From contig CAJPST010000046.1 of assembly GCA_905373425.1 (NCBI GenBank), forward strand, positions 1-12,844: a stretch of 12,844 nucleotides of DNA. Reading direction: 5' to 3'. A model generated the notes under the pieces. That model did no database searches. It worked only from the letters and a program-made list of their open reading frames with translations, and was not told where the DNA came from. This DNA is from an uncultured Mesocricetibacter sp. Its GTDB lineage: Bacteria > Pseudomonadota > Gammaproteobacteria > Enterobacterales > Pasteurellaceae. The first letter of the stretch is position 1. Each line of letters opens with the position of its first letter. This document shows positions 5,670 to 11,720 of this stretch, in pieces. The position numbers and the translations under genes were made by a program.

Positions 5670-6698
5670 ATGACCCAACAAATTTTCGGCGGCTTTCCCG
5701 CCCGCCGTTTGCGCCGCATGCGTAAAAATGATTTTAGCCGTCGTTTAATGGCGGAAAATAAACTGACGGCAGATGATTTAATTTATCCCGTTTTCATTAT
5801 TGAGGGCGAAAATCAGCGTCAAGCTGTGCCTTCTATGCCGAATGTGGAACGTTTAACTATCGATCAACTGTTGATTGAAGCAGGTTTATTGGTGAAATAT
5901 GGCGTGCCGGTTGTTGCCCTGTTCCCTGTGGTCGAACAAGATAAAAAATCGCTTTCCGCACAAGAGGCTTACAACCCGAATGGATTGGTACAACGGGCAG
6001 TGAAGGCACTTAAAGCGACTTATCCTGAATTAGGCGTATTGACTGATGTAGCGCTTGATCCTTACACCATACACGGACAAGATGGCATCATCGATGAAAC
6101 AGGGTATGTGCTGAATGATGTGACAACAGAAGTGCTGATTAAACAAGCGCTATCTCACGCCGAAGCCGGAGCGGATATTGTGGCGCCGAGCGATATGATG
6201 GACGGTAGAATAGGAAAAATCCGCACCGCACTTGAAGAACGTGGTTTTATCAATACGCTGATCATGGCTTACTCAGCAAAATATGCCTCCAATTATTATG
6301 GACCGTTTCGTGATGCGGTCGGTTCGGCGGGCAATTTAAAAGGCGGGGACAAAAAGACCTATCAACTTGATCCTGCCAATGGTGACGAAGGTTTGCAAGA
6401 GGTGGCGTTAGACTTGCGGGAAGGCGCGGATATGGTGATGGTTAAACCCGGTATGCCGTATTTGGATTTGGTTTATCGCGTGAAAACGCATTTTGGTGTG
6501 CCGACATTTGCTTATCAAGTTTCCGGTGAGTATGCAATGCATTGTGCCGCCATTCAAAATGGTTGGCTGAAAGAAAAAGAATGTGTGTTAGAAAGTTTGC
6601 TTTGCTTTAAACGTGCAGGTGCAGATGGCATTTTAACTTATTTTGCCAAACAAGTGGCGCAATGGCTGTATGAGGAAAATCGCGGTACAGCGAAATAA
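5670..6698 (+). CDS. hemB: Porphobilinogen synthase (delta-aminolevulinic acid dehydratase), magnesium type
   Basis: The enzyme condenses two 5-aminolevulinate molecules into porphobilinogen, the second common step of haem synthesis, as a cytosolic oligomer. The 342-residue product carries the two Schiff-base lysines, K204 in MAYSAKYAS and K259 in VMVKPGMPYLD, and the GPFRDA substrate loop. Where zinc-type enzymes such as E. coli HemB have a cysteine cluster, this protein reads TDVALDPYTIHGQDG (125-139) with aspartates, as in the Pseudomonas aeruginosa enzyme, so it should be magnesium dependent and zinc independent. The N-terminal arm with RRLRRMRKNDFSRRL also fits that type. The ATG at 5670 follows AAAGGA by seven bases. 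One uptake signal lies within the gene, and a paired-signal hairpin ends the transcript. A full hemB implies a haem-making species. Confidence 0.97.
   Translation: MTQQIFGGFPARRLRRMRKNDFSRRLMAENKLTADDLIYPVFIIEGENQRQAVPSMPNVERLTIDQLLIEAGLLVKYGVPVVALFPVVEQDKKSLSAQEAYNPNGLVQRAVKALKATYPELGVLTDVALDPYTIHGQDGIIDETGYVLNDVTTEVLIKQALSHAEAGADIVAPSDMMDGRIGKIRTALEERGFINTLIMAYSAKYASNYYGPFRDAVGSAGNLKGGDKKTYQLDPANGDEGLQEVALDLREGADMVMVKPGMPYLDLVYRVKTHFGVPTFAYQVSGEYAMHCAAIQNGWLKEKECVLESLLCFKRAGADGILTYFAKQVAQWLYEENRGTAK
6225..6233 (-). repeat. DNA uptake signal sequence inside hemB
   Basis: Perfect complement core ACCGCACTT, read in the hemB frame through Arg-Thr-Ala-Leu. No facing partner is nearby. Confidence 0.9.
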
Positions 6699-6713
6699 TC
6701 TAGGCATAGATTG

Positions 6714-6758
6714 AAAAGTGCGGTGGAAAATCAACGAAATTTTTCACCGCACTTTTTT
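6714..6758. terminator. Terminator made of two facing uptake signals, between hemB and argO
   Basis: AAAAGTGCGGTG (6714-6725) pairs with CACCGCACTTTT (6745-6756), a perfect 12-base stem that can extend through AAAA/TTTT next to the loop. T-runs flank both sides, so it can end rightward hemB and leftward argO transcripts. The two uptake cores are at 6716-6724 and 6746-6754. Dual use of uptake signal pairs as terminators is known in Haemophilus. Confidence 0.9.
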
Positions 6759-6784
6759 ATGGATTTGAGAAGTTGTAATGAATG

Positions 6785-7417
6785 TTACTCAGCATTTAAC
6801 AGTTTTAGTGCGTATTTCACCAAACTGAAGCTAATCAACCACATAATTATGCCGATAGTACAATCCAGTATGCGCCAAGTAGCAGGTCGTTTGAATAATG
6901 GAATAAGCAGGCGGGCGCCGTAACCTAAACCAAAAAACCATAAAACGGAAGCCAGTATTGCACCAAGGAAAAATAACCATTTTTCAGTAAGTTCCAGCGT
7001 GCCTGCTATGCCACCCATAATGACCACAGTATCTAAATAAACGTGCGGATTGAGTAAGGTTATCGCGAGGGTAGCAAGAATGGTTTTAAAGACGGAAGTT
7101 CCGTTTTCTGCATTATTTTCAAGATTTAATGCAGAACTGCCTTGATAGGCGGCTTTAAAAGCCCGTACACCGTAAACCAATAGAAATAACGCACCAACGA
7201 ATGCTAAAGCGACACTGGCAGTTTGATTTTGACTGATTAACTGCCCTAGGCCTAATACACCTAAAGAAATCAGAATAGAATCACATAAAAAGCAAGTGAG
7301 CGAAATCCAGAAAGTATGCCGTTTCAGCAAACCTTGTTTTAAAACGAAAGCGTTTTGCGCCCCGATGGCAACGATTAATCCGCCCGAAACAAAGAAGCCT
7401 TGAATTAAATTTTCCAT
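6785..7417 (-). CDS. argO: LysE/ArgO family amino-acid exporter
   Basis: The 210-residue integral membrane protein belongs to the LysE superfamily, whose members export basic amino acids; ArgO exports arginine in E. coli. Family marks are the N-terminal GAQNAFVLKQG (equivalent to GPQNAFV in ArgO), a CDSILISLGV helix start, and TLLNPHVYLDTVV at about 122-134, nearly identical to ArgO and LysE. About six hydrophobic segments are visible, with a polar loop near residues 95-110. The ATG at 7417 is preferred; the codon just before it is TTG. It begins four bases after the trmL stop with no Shine-Dalgarno, so translation is probably coupled to trmL. Substrate cannot be told from sequence alone, so the symbol is provisional. 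It is the last gene of the phzF-trmL-argO run. Confidence 0.82.
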   Translation of the reverse strand: MENLIQGFFVSGGLIVAIGAQNAFVLKQGLLKRHTFWISLTCFLCDSILISLGVLGLGQLISQNQTASVALAFVGALFLLVYGVRAFKAAYQGSSALNLENNAENGTSVFKTILATLAITLLNPHVYLDTVVIMGGIAGTLELTEKWLFFLGAILASVLWFFGLGYGARLLIPLFKRPATWRILDCTIGIIMWLISFSLVKYALKLLNAE

Positions 7418-7421
7418 CAAA

Positions 7422-7898
7422 TTAACGGTTTAAATTCACCGCTCCTTGATAATTGAGTTGCCGCCAGGCTTCATACACCGCCACAGCAACGGAATTGGAC
7501 AAATTCATACTGCGACTGTTTGCTGTCATCGGAATACGAATTTTTTGTTCGAGTAGCAAAGTGTCCAGGATCGTCATCGGAATACCGCGTGTTTCCGGCC
7601 CGAACATCAAATAATCGCCCGCTTCATATTGCACTTCACTGTGAGCCGGCGAGCCTTTGGTTGTCATAGCAAACAGGCGTTTCGGCTGTTCTTCGTTCAA
7701 AAAATGTTCATAGGTTTTATGTTTTTTGATCTCAGCGAATTCATGATAATCCAATCCCGAGCGACGCAGACGCTTATCATCCCAAGTAAAACCGAGCGGT
7801 TCGATTAAATGCAGACGAAATCCCGTGTTAGCACATAAGCGAATGATGTTTCCCGTGTTTTGCGGAATTTCAGGTTGATACAAAACAATGTTTAGCAT
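7422..7898 (-). CDS. trmL: tRNA (cytidine(34)-2'-O)-methyltransferase TrmL
   Basis: TrmL methylates the ribose of the wobble base C34 or cmnm5U34 in the two tRNA-Leu isoacceptors, using SAM. The 158-residue product is the length of E. coli TrmL (157) and nearly collinear. The SPOUT knot motifs are visible: PEIPQNTGNIIRLCANTG (9-26), DYLMFGPETRG (95-105) and the C-terminal SRSMNLSNSVAVAVYEAWRQL (128-148). The conserved WDDKRLRRSGLDYHEF stretch is at 39-54. The ATG at 7898 has AGAAGAGAA upstream. It starts 16 bases after the phzF-like stop and runs into argO four bases later, so the three genes form a compact operon with no obvious functional link. Confidence 0.95.
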   Translation of the reverse strand: MLNIVLYQPEIPQNTGNIIRLCANTGFRLHLIEPLGFTWDDKRLRRSGLDYHEFAEIKKHKTYEHFLNEEQPKRLFAMTTKGSPAHSEVQYEAGDYLMFGPETRGIPMTILDTLLLEQKIRIPMTANSRSMNLSNSVAVAVYEAWRQLNYQGAVNLNR

Positions 7899-7914
7899 AA
7901 TTTTCTCTTCTTTT

Positions 7915-8754
7915 TTATGGTACTAAAATCTTACCTTCACCGACTTTAATCACTTTGCTGCCGATATGGATTTTATTATCCACTTTCAGCGTTAAACGGT
8001 TCGGTCGTCCGATTTCATCGCCCTGCCGAATCAGCCAGTTTAATGGTGCTCGTCCGTGATGAGCGCACCAGCTACCCAAATTTGCTGCCGCAGAACCTGT
8101 GCCCGGATCTTCTGCTACGGCACCGTTTAATCCGAAAAACAGGCGTACCTGCGCCGAATTATGTTGTGCGTGCCAGATATACATTTGTGAAATCCCTGTT
8201 TGAGAATGGGCTTTATGAAAAAAAAGTGCGGCCGAAATTTTACACGTTTTAACTGCTTCTAGACTGCTCAATTCTACCAGTAGCTGATCAGCTCCGGTAT
8301 TTACCCAGCTCGGTTGTGAAGCAATGTCGCTTGGTTTAAGCCCTAAAATTTCCGCTGCCTCTGTCTTATTAAGCGGTGCATCCTGTACTGAACCAATCGG
8401 GAGCGAAAAGGTGATCACATCATTTTGATGATTAAGCTCTACGAGTCCCGCTTGTGTTTGTAGAACATAATTATCTTCTAAGTTCAATAAGTTATGTAAC
8501 ACAAAAGCGGTTCCGATAGTCGGGTGTCCGGCAAATGGCATCTCATATTCGGGGGTAAAAATACGCAATCTTTTGACTGCACTTTCATTGGTTTCTTTCA
8601 TCACAAAAGCGCATTCGGACAGATTCATCTGCCTTGCGATTAACTGCATTTCGCCATCAGATAAACCGTCTGCTTCGGTGAACACTGCCAGAGGATTGCC
8701 ACCCCAGTGGCTTTCGGCGAATACGTTAACTAGTTGATAGTGACAAGATTTCAT
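7915..8754 (-). CDS. PhzF family isomerase/epimerase-like protein
   Basis: The 279-residue product belongs to the PhzF/YddE/YHI9 family, which has a diaminopimelate-epimerase fold; PhzF itself isomerises an intermediate of phenazine synthesis, but most members, including E. coli YddE, have unknown substrates. Seen here are the N-terminal VFAESHWGGNPLAVF, the catalytic-type glutamate E47 in NLSECAF, FAGHPTIGTA (74-83) and EDPGTGSAAAN (215-225) with D216. No phenazine genes are nearby, so a phenazine role is not supported. The ATG at 8754 has AGAGAAG upstream. It is the first gene of the run with trmL and argO, and lies directly after the yfbU terminator. One near-match to the uptake signal with a changed last base sits inside it at 8224-8232. 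Exact chemistry unknown. Confidence 0.85.
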   Translation of the reverse strand: MKSCHYQLVNVFAESHWGGNPLAVFTEADGLSDGEMQLIARQMNLSECAFVMKETNESAVKRLRIFTPEYEMPFAGHPTIGTAFVLHNLLNLEDNYVLQTQAGLVELNHQNDVITFSLPIGSVQDAPLNKTEAAEILGLKPSDIASQPSWVNTGADQLLVELSSLEAVKTCKISAALFFHKAHSQTGISQMYIWHAQHNSAQVRLFFGLNGAVAEDPGTGSAAANLGSWCAHHGRAPLNWLIRQGDEIGRPNRLTLKVDNKIHIGSKVIKVGEGKILVP

Positions 8755-8785
8755 ATTATAACTTCTCTAAAACGGCGAAAAAACA

Positions 8786-8829
8786 GACCGCACTTTTAAC
8801 CGTTTTAAATGGTCAGTCAAAGTGCGGTC
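8786..8829 (-). terminator. Paired-uptake-signal terminator downstream of yfbU
   Basis: GACCGCACTTT (8786-8796) and AAAGTGCGGTC (8819-8829) are perfect 11-base complements around a 22-base loop. In the leftward direction the hairpin is followed by TGTTTTTT, so it ends mlaA-yfbU transcription just before phzF. Uptake cores: 8787-8795 and 8820-8828. Here the signals point inward, the opposite order to the pair at 6714. Confidence 0.85.
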
Positions 8830-8846
8830 AATTTTTAGGACGGTTT

Positions 8847-9341
8847 TTAAGCGTTCAGAATTTTTTGCAATTCAGCCATACTTAAATGGTATTCATGCGG
8901 ACAGGCACGCCAAGCTTCCAACATTTTTAGGTATTTATCCCACATTGGAGTTTGTGAGTCGCAACCGTGTTCGCAGTGCATAAACTCTTTATATTTTCCT
9001 TCCACACTAGTGATAAAGCGCAGGTAATTTAAATATTTCTTCTCACGTGCTGCGCAATAACCGGCAAACTGCAGACGATGCGGTGTTAACCCAGATTTGT
9101 CGTGTAGATTATTGTAAGAAACTTGCAGCGCATGATACATTTCTAAGGTATCCAACACGATGCGACATTCTTCTTCGGACAGATCGGAAAAGTCTTTATC
9201 CAGTTCTTTTAGTTCCAGCGCGAAACCGCCTTTCACGATCACTTCCAAACGGTCGTATTTCGCTTTATTAGCGGGATCCAATAAGCCCATCAGTTTGTAT
9301 TGGTTTGCCAGTATCAAGCGTTGGGTTGATGTCATTTCCAT
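8847..9341 (-). CDS. yfbU: YfbU family conserved protein
   Basis: The 164-residue product is the same length as E. coli YfbU and aligns throughout. Shared stretches are the MEMT start, QRLILANQYK, LDPANKAKY, LDTLEMYHALQVS, VEGKY, QTPMWDKYLKMLEAW and the C-terminal ACPHEYHLS...ILNA. No enzymatic motif or membrane segment is visible, and the family has no settled function. The protein is soluble and probably helical. The ATG at 9341 follows GAGGAT at a slightly long distance of about nine bases. It starts 17 bases after mlaA ends, so the two form an operon; I know of no reported functional link between them. Confidence 0.93.
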   Translation of the reverse strand: MEMTSTQRLILANQYKLMGLLDPANKAKYDRLEVIVKGGFALELKELDKDFSDLSEEECRIVLDTLEMYHALQVSYNNLHDKSGLTPHRLQFAGYCAAREKKYLNYLRFITSVEGKYKEFMHCEHGCDSQTPMWDKYLKMLEAWRACPHEYHLSMAELQKILNA

Positions 9342-9358
9342 AAGTTATAATCCTCAAG

Positions 9359-10108
9359 TTAGTCGATATTCTTTAAGTCGTCTTCCGACAGTGCTTCTTG
9401 TGTTTGTTGTACCTTGCCATCTTTGGCACGGTATTCTAGATTCTGATAGTAGGCTTCGCGGAAGGTGACATACGGATCCTGCGCTTGTTCCAACAAAGCT
9501 TCTTTATCCATTGCTTTGGCACGGCCGTCGATTGCCTGAATACCGCTTTTCACCAATGACCAAGGCCCCCCTGCCCAATGCCAGAAAGCATAAGTGTAGC
9601 CTGTATTGACGACAGCTCCGGTGGCTTGTCGTGGTGTGGTTGGGCCATATAATGGCAGCATAACATAAAAACCGGGCTCTACACCGTAGCTGCCAAGTGT
9701 ATCGCCGAACCCTCGGTCATACTCGATTTTAAGCGGATCACTATAACTTGCCCAGTCAATTAAACCACCTAAACCGAACACACTGTTAATCCAAAAGCGG
9801 TTGAAATGCACCATCGCTTTTTTGCCTTCGCCTTCCAACAGACGGTTTACGAAGCTGACCGGTTCGTCAAGATTGTTGGCGGCATTGGCAAGCCCTTTGG
9901 TAACCGGTGTCGGCACATAATTTTTCCAACCTTTGGCTACCGGTTTTAACACATAGGGATCGACGACTTTATAGTTGAAATCCCACATAGTACGGTTAAA
10001 TCCCTCCAGCGGGTCTTTACGTTCGCCGGTTTGAGGATCTAGAGTGCTACAACCGCTTATTAAGGCGGTACTCATTAACAACGCGGTAATCAGTTTGATT
10101 TCTTTCAT
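9359..10108 (-). CDS. mlaA: MlaA (VacJ), outer-membrane lipoprotein of the lipid asymmetry system
   Basis: MlaA sits in the outer membrane with porins and removes misplaced phospholipids from the outer leaflet, passing them to the periplasmic carrier MlaC. The 249-residue product matches E. coli MlaA (251). A lipoprotein signal peptide ends at ISGC with lipidated C20. The family hallmark DPLEGFNRTMWDFNYKVVDPYV follows at about 30-50, then FGDTLGSYGV, the PLYGPTTPR stretch and the C-terminal DPYVTFREAYYQ near 215. The ATG at 10108 gives a normal signal peptide and lies about 28 bases after a predicted transcript start; the ATG at 10144 would add 12 residues in front of the signal peptide and lies almost at the promoter. 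The other mla genes are not in the window, as is usual, since mlaA is typically unlinked to mlaFEDCB. Confidence 0.95.
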   Translation of the reverse strand: MKEIKLITALLMSTALISGCSTLDPQTGERKDPLEGFNRTMWDFNYKVVDPYVLKPVAKGWKNYVPTPVTKGLANAANNLDEPVSFVNRLLEGEGKKAMVHFNRFWINSVFGLGGLIDWASYSDPLKIEYDRGFGDTLGSYGVEPGFYVMLPLYGPTTPRQATGAVVNTGYTYAFWHWAGGPWSLVKSGIQAIDGRAKAMDKEALLEQAQDPYVTFREAYYQNLEYRAKDGKVQQTQEALSEDDLKNID

Positions 10109-10142
10109 AATTTTATTCTCAATTAAAGAAATAATATGCTTC

Positions 10143-10171
10143 ATTGTAAATGAGTTGGATAAAATCTACAA
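10143..10171 (-). promoter_or_regulatory. Candidate mlaA promoter
   Basis: On the minus strand TTGTAG (10166-10171) and TACAAT (10143-10148, 5 of 6 to the -10 consensus) are exactly 17 bases apart. A start near 10136 leaves about 28 bases before the ATG at 10108 and argues against initiation at 10144. Confidence 0.55.
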
Positions 10172-10199
10172 AACAAAATCATCACGGATAAGAAATCAC

Positions 10200-10229
10200 T
10201 TGCATAATCATGATTTATTATGCGATATT
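10200..10229 (+). promoter_or_regulatory. Possible carA promoter overlapped by ARG-box-like sites
   Basis: TTGCAT (10200-10205) and GATATT (10224-10229) are 18 bases apart, each a modest match to consensus. TATTAT at 10216-10221 is another -10 choice. The reason to consider this promoter is its overlap with the ARG-box-like pair, the layout of the arginine-repressed carAB promoter of E. coli. The leader would be about 240 bases long. Confidence 0.3.
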
Positions 10230-10246
10230 AATGCATATATATGCAT
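10211..10246. promoter_or_regulatory. Two ARG-box-like operators (ArgR) spaced 21 bp
   Basis: The right site is a perfect 16-bp palindrome, ATGCATATATATGCAT (10231-10246), matching the 14-base ARG-box core TGAATwwwwATTCA at 12 positions. The left site TGATTTATTATGCG (10211-10224) matches at 11. Their centres, 10217.5 and 10238.5, are exactly 21 bases apart, the spacing of tandem ARG boxes bound by one ArgR hexamer. carA makes an arginine precursor, so ArgR repression is expected. Confidence 0.55.
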
Positions 10247-10365
10247 CTAGCCCATTACGAATTTGCTTGAACCATCCCGCATTGCCCTTTAGAATGCTTG
10301 CGATTTGACTGCTTGCAGTTAAATTTGGGGCGAATGTCAAAACACTAATGCAGTAAAAACCGAAA

Positions 10366-10388
10366 AATGTATAGCAAAAATATACATT
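10366..10388. repeat. AT-rich inverted repeat upstream of carA
   Basis: AATGTATA (10366-10373) and TATACATT (10381-10388) are perfect 8-base complements around GCAAAAA. The arms are too AT-rich for a terminator, and the symmetry suggests a repressor site. It does not fit the PurR or TyrR consensus. It lies about 100 bases before the carA start. Confidence 0.5.
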
Positions 10389-10392
10389 AAAA

Positions 10393-10401
10393 AAGTGCGG
10401 T
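10393..10401 (+). repeat. DNA uptake signal sequence upstream of carA
   Basis: Perfect AAGTGCGGT preceded by an A-run and followed by GGAAAAATA, close to the extended uptake signal. Confidence 0.9.
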
Positions 10402-10418
10402 GGAAAAATAGCTTGTTT

Positions 10419-10446
10419 TGAACATTCGTGGTTAATGAACATTCGT
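10419..10446. repeat. 11-bp direct repeat just before carA
   Basis: TGAACATTCGT occurs at 10419-10429 and again at 10436-10446, a 17-base period. GAACA (10437-10441) also faces TGTTC (10450-10454). The second copy ends 33 bases before the ATG, so a protein bound here would affect carA transcription or the leader. No known motif is recognised. Confidence 0.45.
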
Positions 10447-10479
10447 AAGTGTTCGACCAAATAAAATTAGGAGTAATTT

Positions 10480-11604
10480 ATGTCCGAAGCGGCAATTCTC
10501 GTCCTCGCCGACGGTAGTGTCTTTCATGGCAAAGCCCTTGGCGCAACCGGTTTTACAATCGGCGAAGTGGTGTTTAACACATCAATGACCGGCTATCAGG
10601 AAATCTTAACTGATCCGTCTTATACCAAACAAATCGTCACCCTCACATACCCCCATGTCGGCAATACCGGCACCAACAACGAAGACACCGAATCCAATCA
10701 GGTTTATGCCGCCGGTTTAATCATTCGCGATTTGCCTTTGCAACATAGCAATTTCCGTTTCCAATCTTCCCTTGCCGACTATCTCAAACAAAACGACATT
10801 GTCGCTATTAGCGAAATCGACACCCGCTGTTTAACCCGTTTATTGCGAGATAAAGGCGCACAGGCCGGTTGTATCATGTCGGGCAACATCGACGAAGCCA
10901 AAGCCTTGAAATTGGCGAAAAGTTTCGGTTCCATGGCGGGCAAAGATCTGGCGCAGGAAGTCACTTGTGCCGAAGCCTACGAATGGACACAAGGCGAATG
11001 GCAACTGGGTAAAGGTTACTCAAAAATCGACAATCCCGAATTTCATGTGGTCGCCTACGATTTCGGCGTGAAACACAATATCTTGCGTATGCTTGCGAAA
11101 CGCGGTTGCAAACTCACCGTAGTGCCGGCAAAAACTTCCGCCGAAGTGGTACTTGCGCTTAATCCGGACGGCATTTTCCTTTCCAACGGCCCGGGCGATC
11201 CGGAACCTTGTGATTACGCCATTCAAGCCATTCAAACCTTATTACAAAGCAAAAAACCGTTATTTGGTATTTGCTTGGGGCATCAATTGCTTGGTTTGGC
11301 GGTCGGCGGCAAAACCAAAAAGATGTCTTTTGGACACCACGGCGCCAACCACCCTGTGCAAGATTTGGCTTCGCAAAAAGTGCTTATCACCAGCCAAAAC
11401 CACGGCTTTGAAGTGGACGAACACAGCCTGCCGAAAAACGTGCGCATAACCCATCGCTCTTTATTCGACAACTCCGTGCAAGGCATCGAACTCATCGACC
11501 AACCTGCGTTTAGCTTCCAAGGTCATCCCGAAGCCAGCCCCGGCCCGAACGATGTGGCGTATCTATTCGATAAGTTTATTGCGCAGATGCGGGCGGCGAA
11601 GTAA
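10480..11604 (+). CDS. carA: Carbamoyl-phosphate synthase small subunit (glutaminase)
   Basis: CarA hydrolyses glutamine and feeds ammonia to CarB, which makes carbamoyl phosphate for arginine and pyrimidine synthesis. The 374-residue product is near the E. coli length (382). The N-terminal CPSase domain includes GEVVFNTSMTGYQEILTDPSY (28-48), SEIDTR (111-116) and the GCI motif near 130. The class I amidotransferase domain has AYDFGVKHNILR (192-203), SNGPGDP (235-241), the nucleophile C265 in FGICLGHQ, and H349 and E351 in FQGHPEASPGP, so the catalytic triad is intact. TAGGAG (10468-10473) lies six bases before the ATG. Codon use is noticeably GC-richer than in the next gene. carB, commonly the next gene, does not follow; an AT-rich orphan does. 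An uptake signal overlaps the last base of the stop codon. Confidence 0.98.
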   Translation: MSEAAILVLADGSVFHGKALGATGFTIGEVVFNTSMTGYQEILTDPSYTKQIVTLTYPHVGNTGTNNEDTESNQVYAAGLIIRDLPLQHSNFRFQSSLADYLKQNDIVAISEIDTRCLTRLLRDKGAQAGCIMSGNIDEAKALKLAKSFGSMAGKDLAQEVTCAEAYEWTQGEWQLGKGYSKIDNPEFHVVAYDFGVKHNILRMLAKRGCKLTVVPAKTSAEVVLALNPDGIFLSNGPGDPEPCDYAIQAIQTLLQSKKPLFGICLGHQLLGLAVGGKTKKMSFGHHGANHPVQDLASQKVLITSQNHGFEVDEHSLPKNVRITHRSLFDNSVQGIELIDQPAFSFQGHPEASPGPNDVAYLFDKFIAQMRAAK

Positions 11605-11613
11605 AAGTGCGGT
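11605..11613 (+). repeat. DNA uptake signal sequence at the carA 3' end
   Basis: Perfect AAGTGCGGT starting directly after the carA TAA. It has no facing copy, so no uptake-signal terminator forms here and carA transcripts may read on. Confidence 0.9.
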
Positions 11614-11645
11614 CGATTTTTGAAGTGTTTTTTATATGAATTGAT

Positions 11646-11669
11646 GGCGCGCGTTTCCTAACGTGTGCC
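11646..11669 (+). repeat. GC-rich 24-base hairpin, left flank of the orphan gene
   Basis: GGCGCGCGT (11646-11654) and ACGTGTGCC (11661-11669) pair along nine positions around TTCCTA, two of them G-U pairs in the plus-strand RNA. It closely resembles the hairpin at 12807-12830, including the preceding GAT and following GTAA. No T-run follows, so it is unlikely to be a terminator. It looks like a copy of a dispersed palindromic element. Confidence 0.7.
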
Positions 11670-11720
11670 TGGTAATACAGCAAAATTAGTGAGAAGTACA
11701 CGCCAGCTAAGGAGATTTTT

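Larger units (their letters stand above)
10109..10479. other. Divergent mlaA-carA intergenic region
   Basis: This 371-base gap holds no gene I can support. From left to right it contains the mlaA promoter candidate, ARG-box-like operators overlapping a possible carA promoter (10200-10246), an AT-rich inverted repeat (10366-10388), an uptake signal (10393-10401), a direct repeat (10419-10446) and the carA ribosome binding site (10468-10473). An 80-codon open frame on the complement (10218-10460) lacks a ribosome binding site and any family resemblance. Confidence 0.6.

Noticed and set aside
7418..7420. TTG start for argO one codon upstream of the ATG
   Set aside because: An ATG follows immediately at 7417; no ribosome binding site favours the TTG.
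8224..8232. Uptake signal inside the phzF-like gene
   Set aside because: The sequence is AAGTGCGGC, with the last core base changed, so it was not counted as a perfect copy.
8756..8761. TATAAT on the minus strand touching the phzF start codon
   Set aside because: A promoter there would start transcription inside the gene; the sequence lies between the Shine-Dalgarno and the ATG and is probably a chance match.
10109..10144. Longer mlaA start at 10144
   Set aside because: It would place 12 residues before a normal lipoprotein signal peptide, lacks a ribosome binding site and overlaps the predicted -10 element.
10218..10460. 80-codon open frame on the minus strand between mlaA and carA
   Set aside because: It has no ribosome binding site or family resemblance and covers predicted operators and repeats of the carA control region.
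11646..11669. Rho-independent terminator after carA
   Set aside because: The stem is GC-rich, but no T-run follows in either direction and a near copy lies after the orphan gene, so a repeat element fits better.
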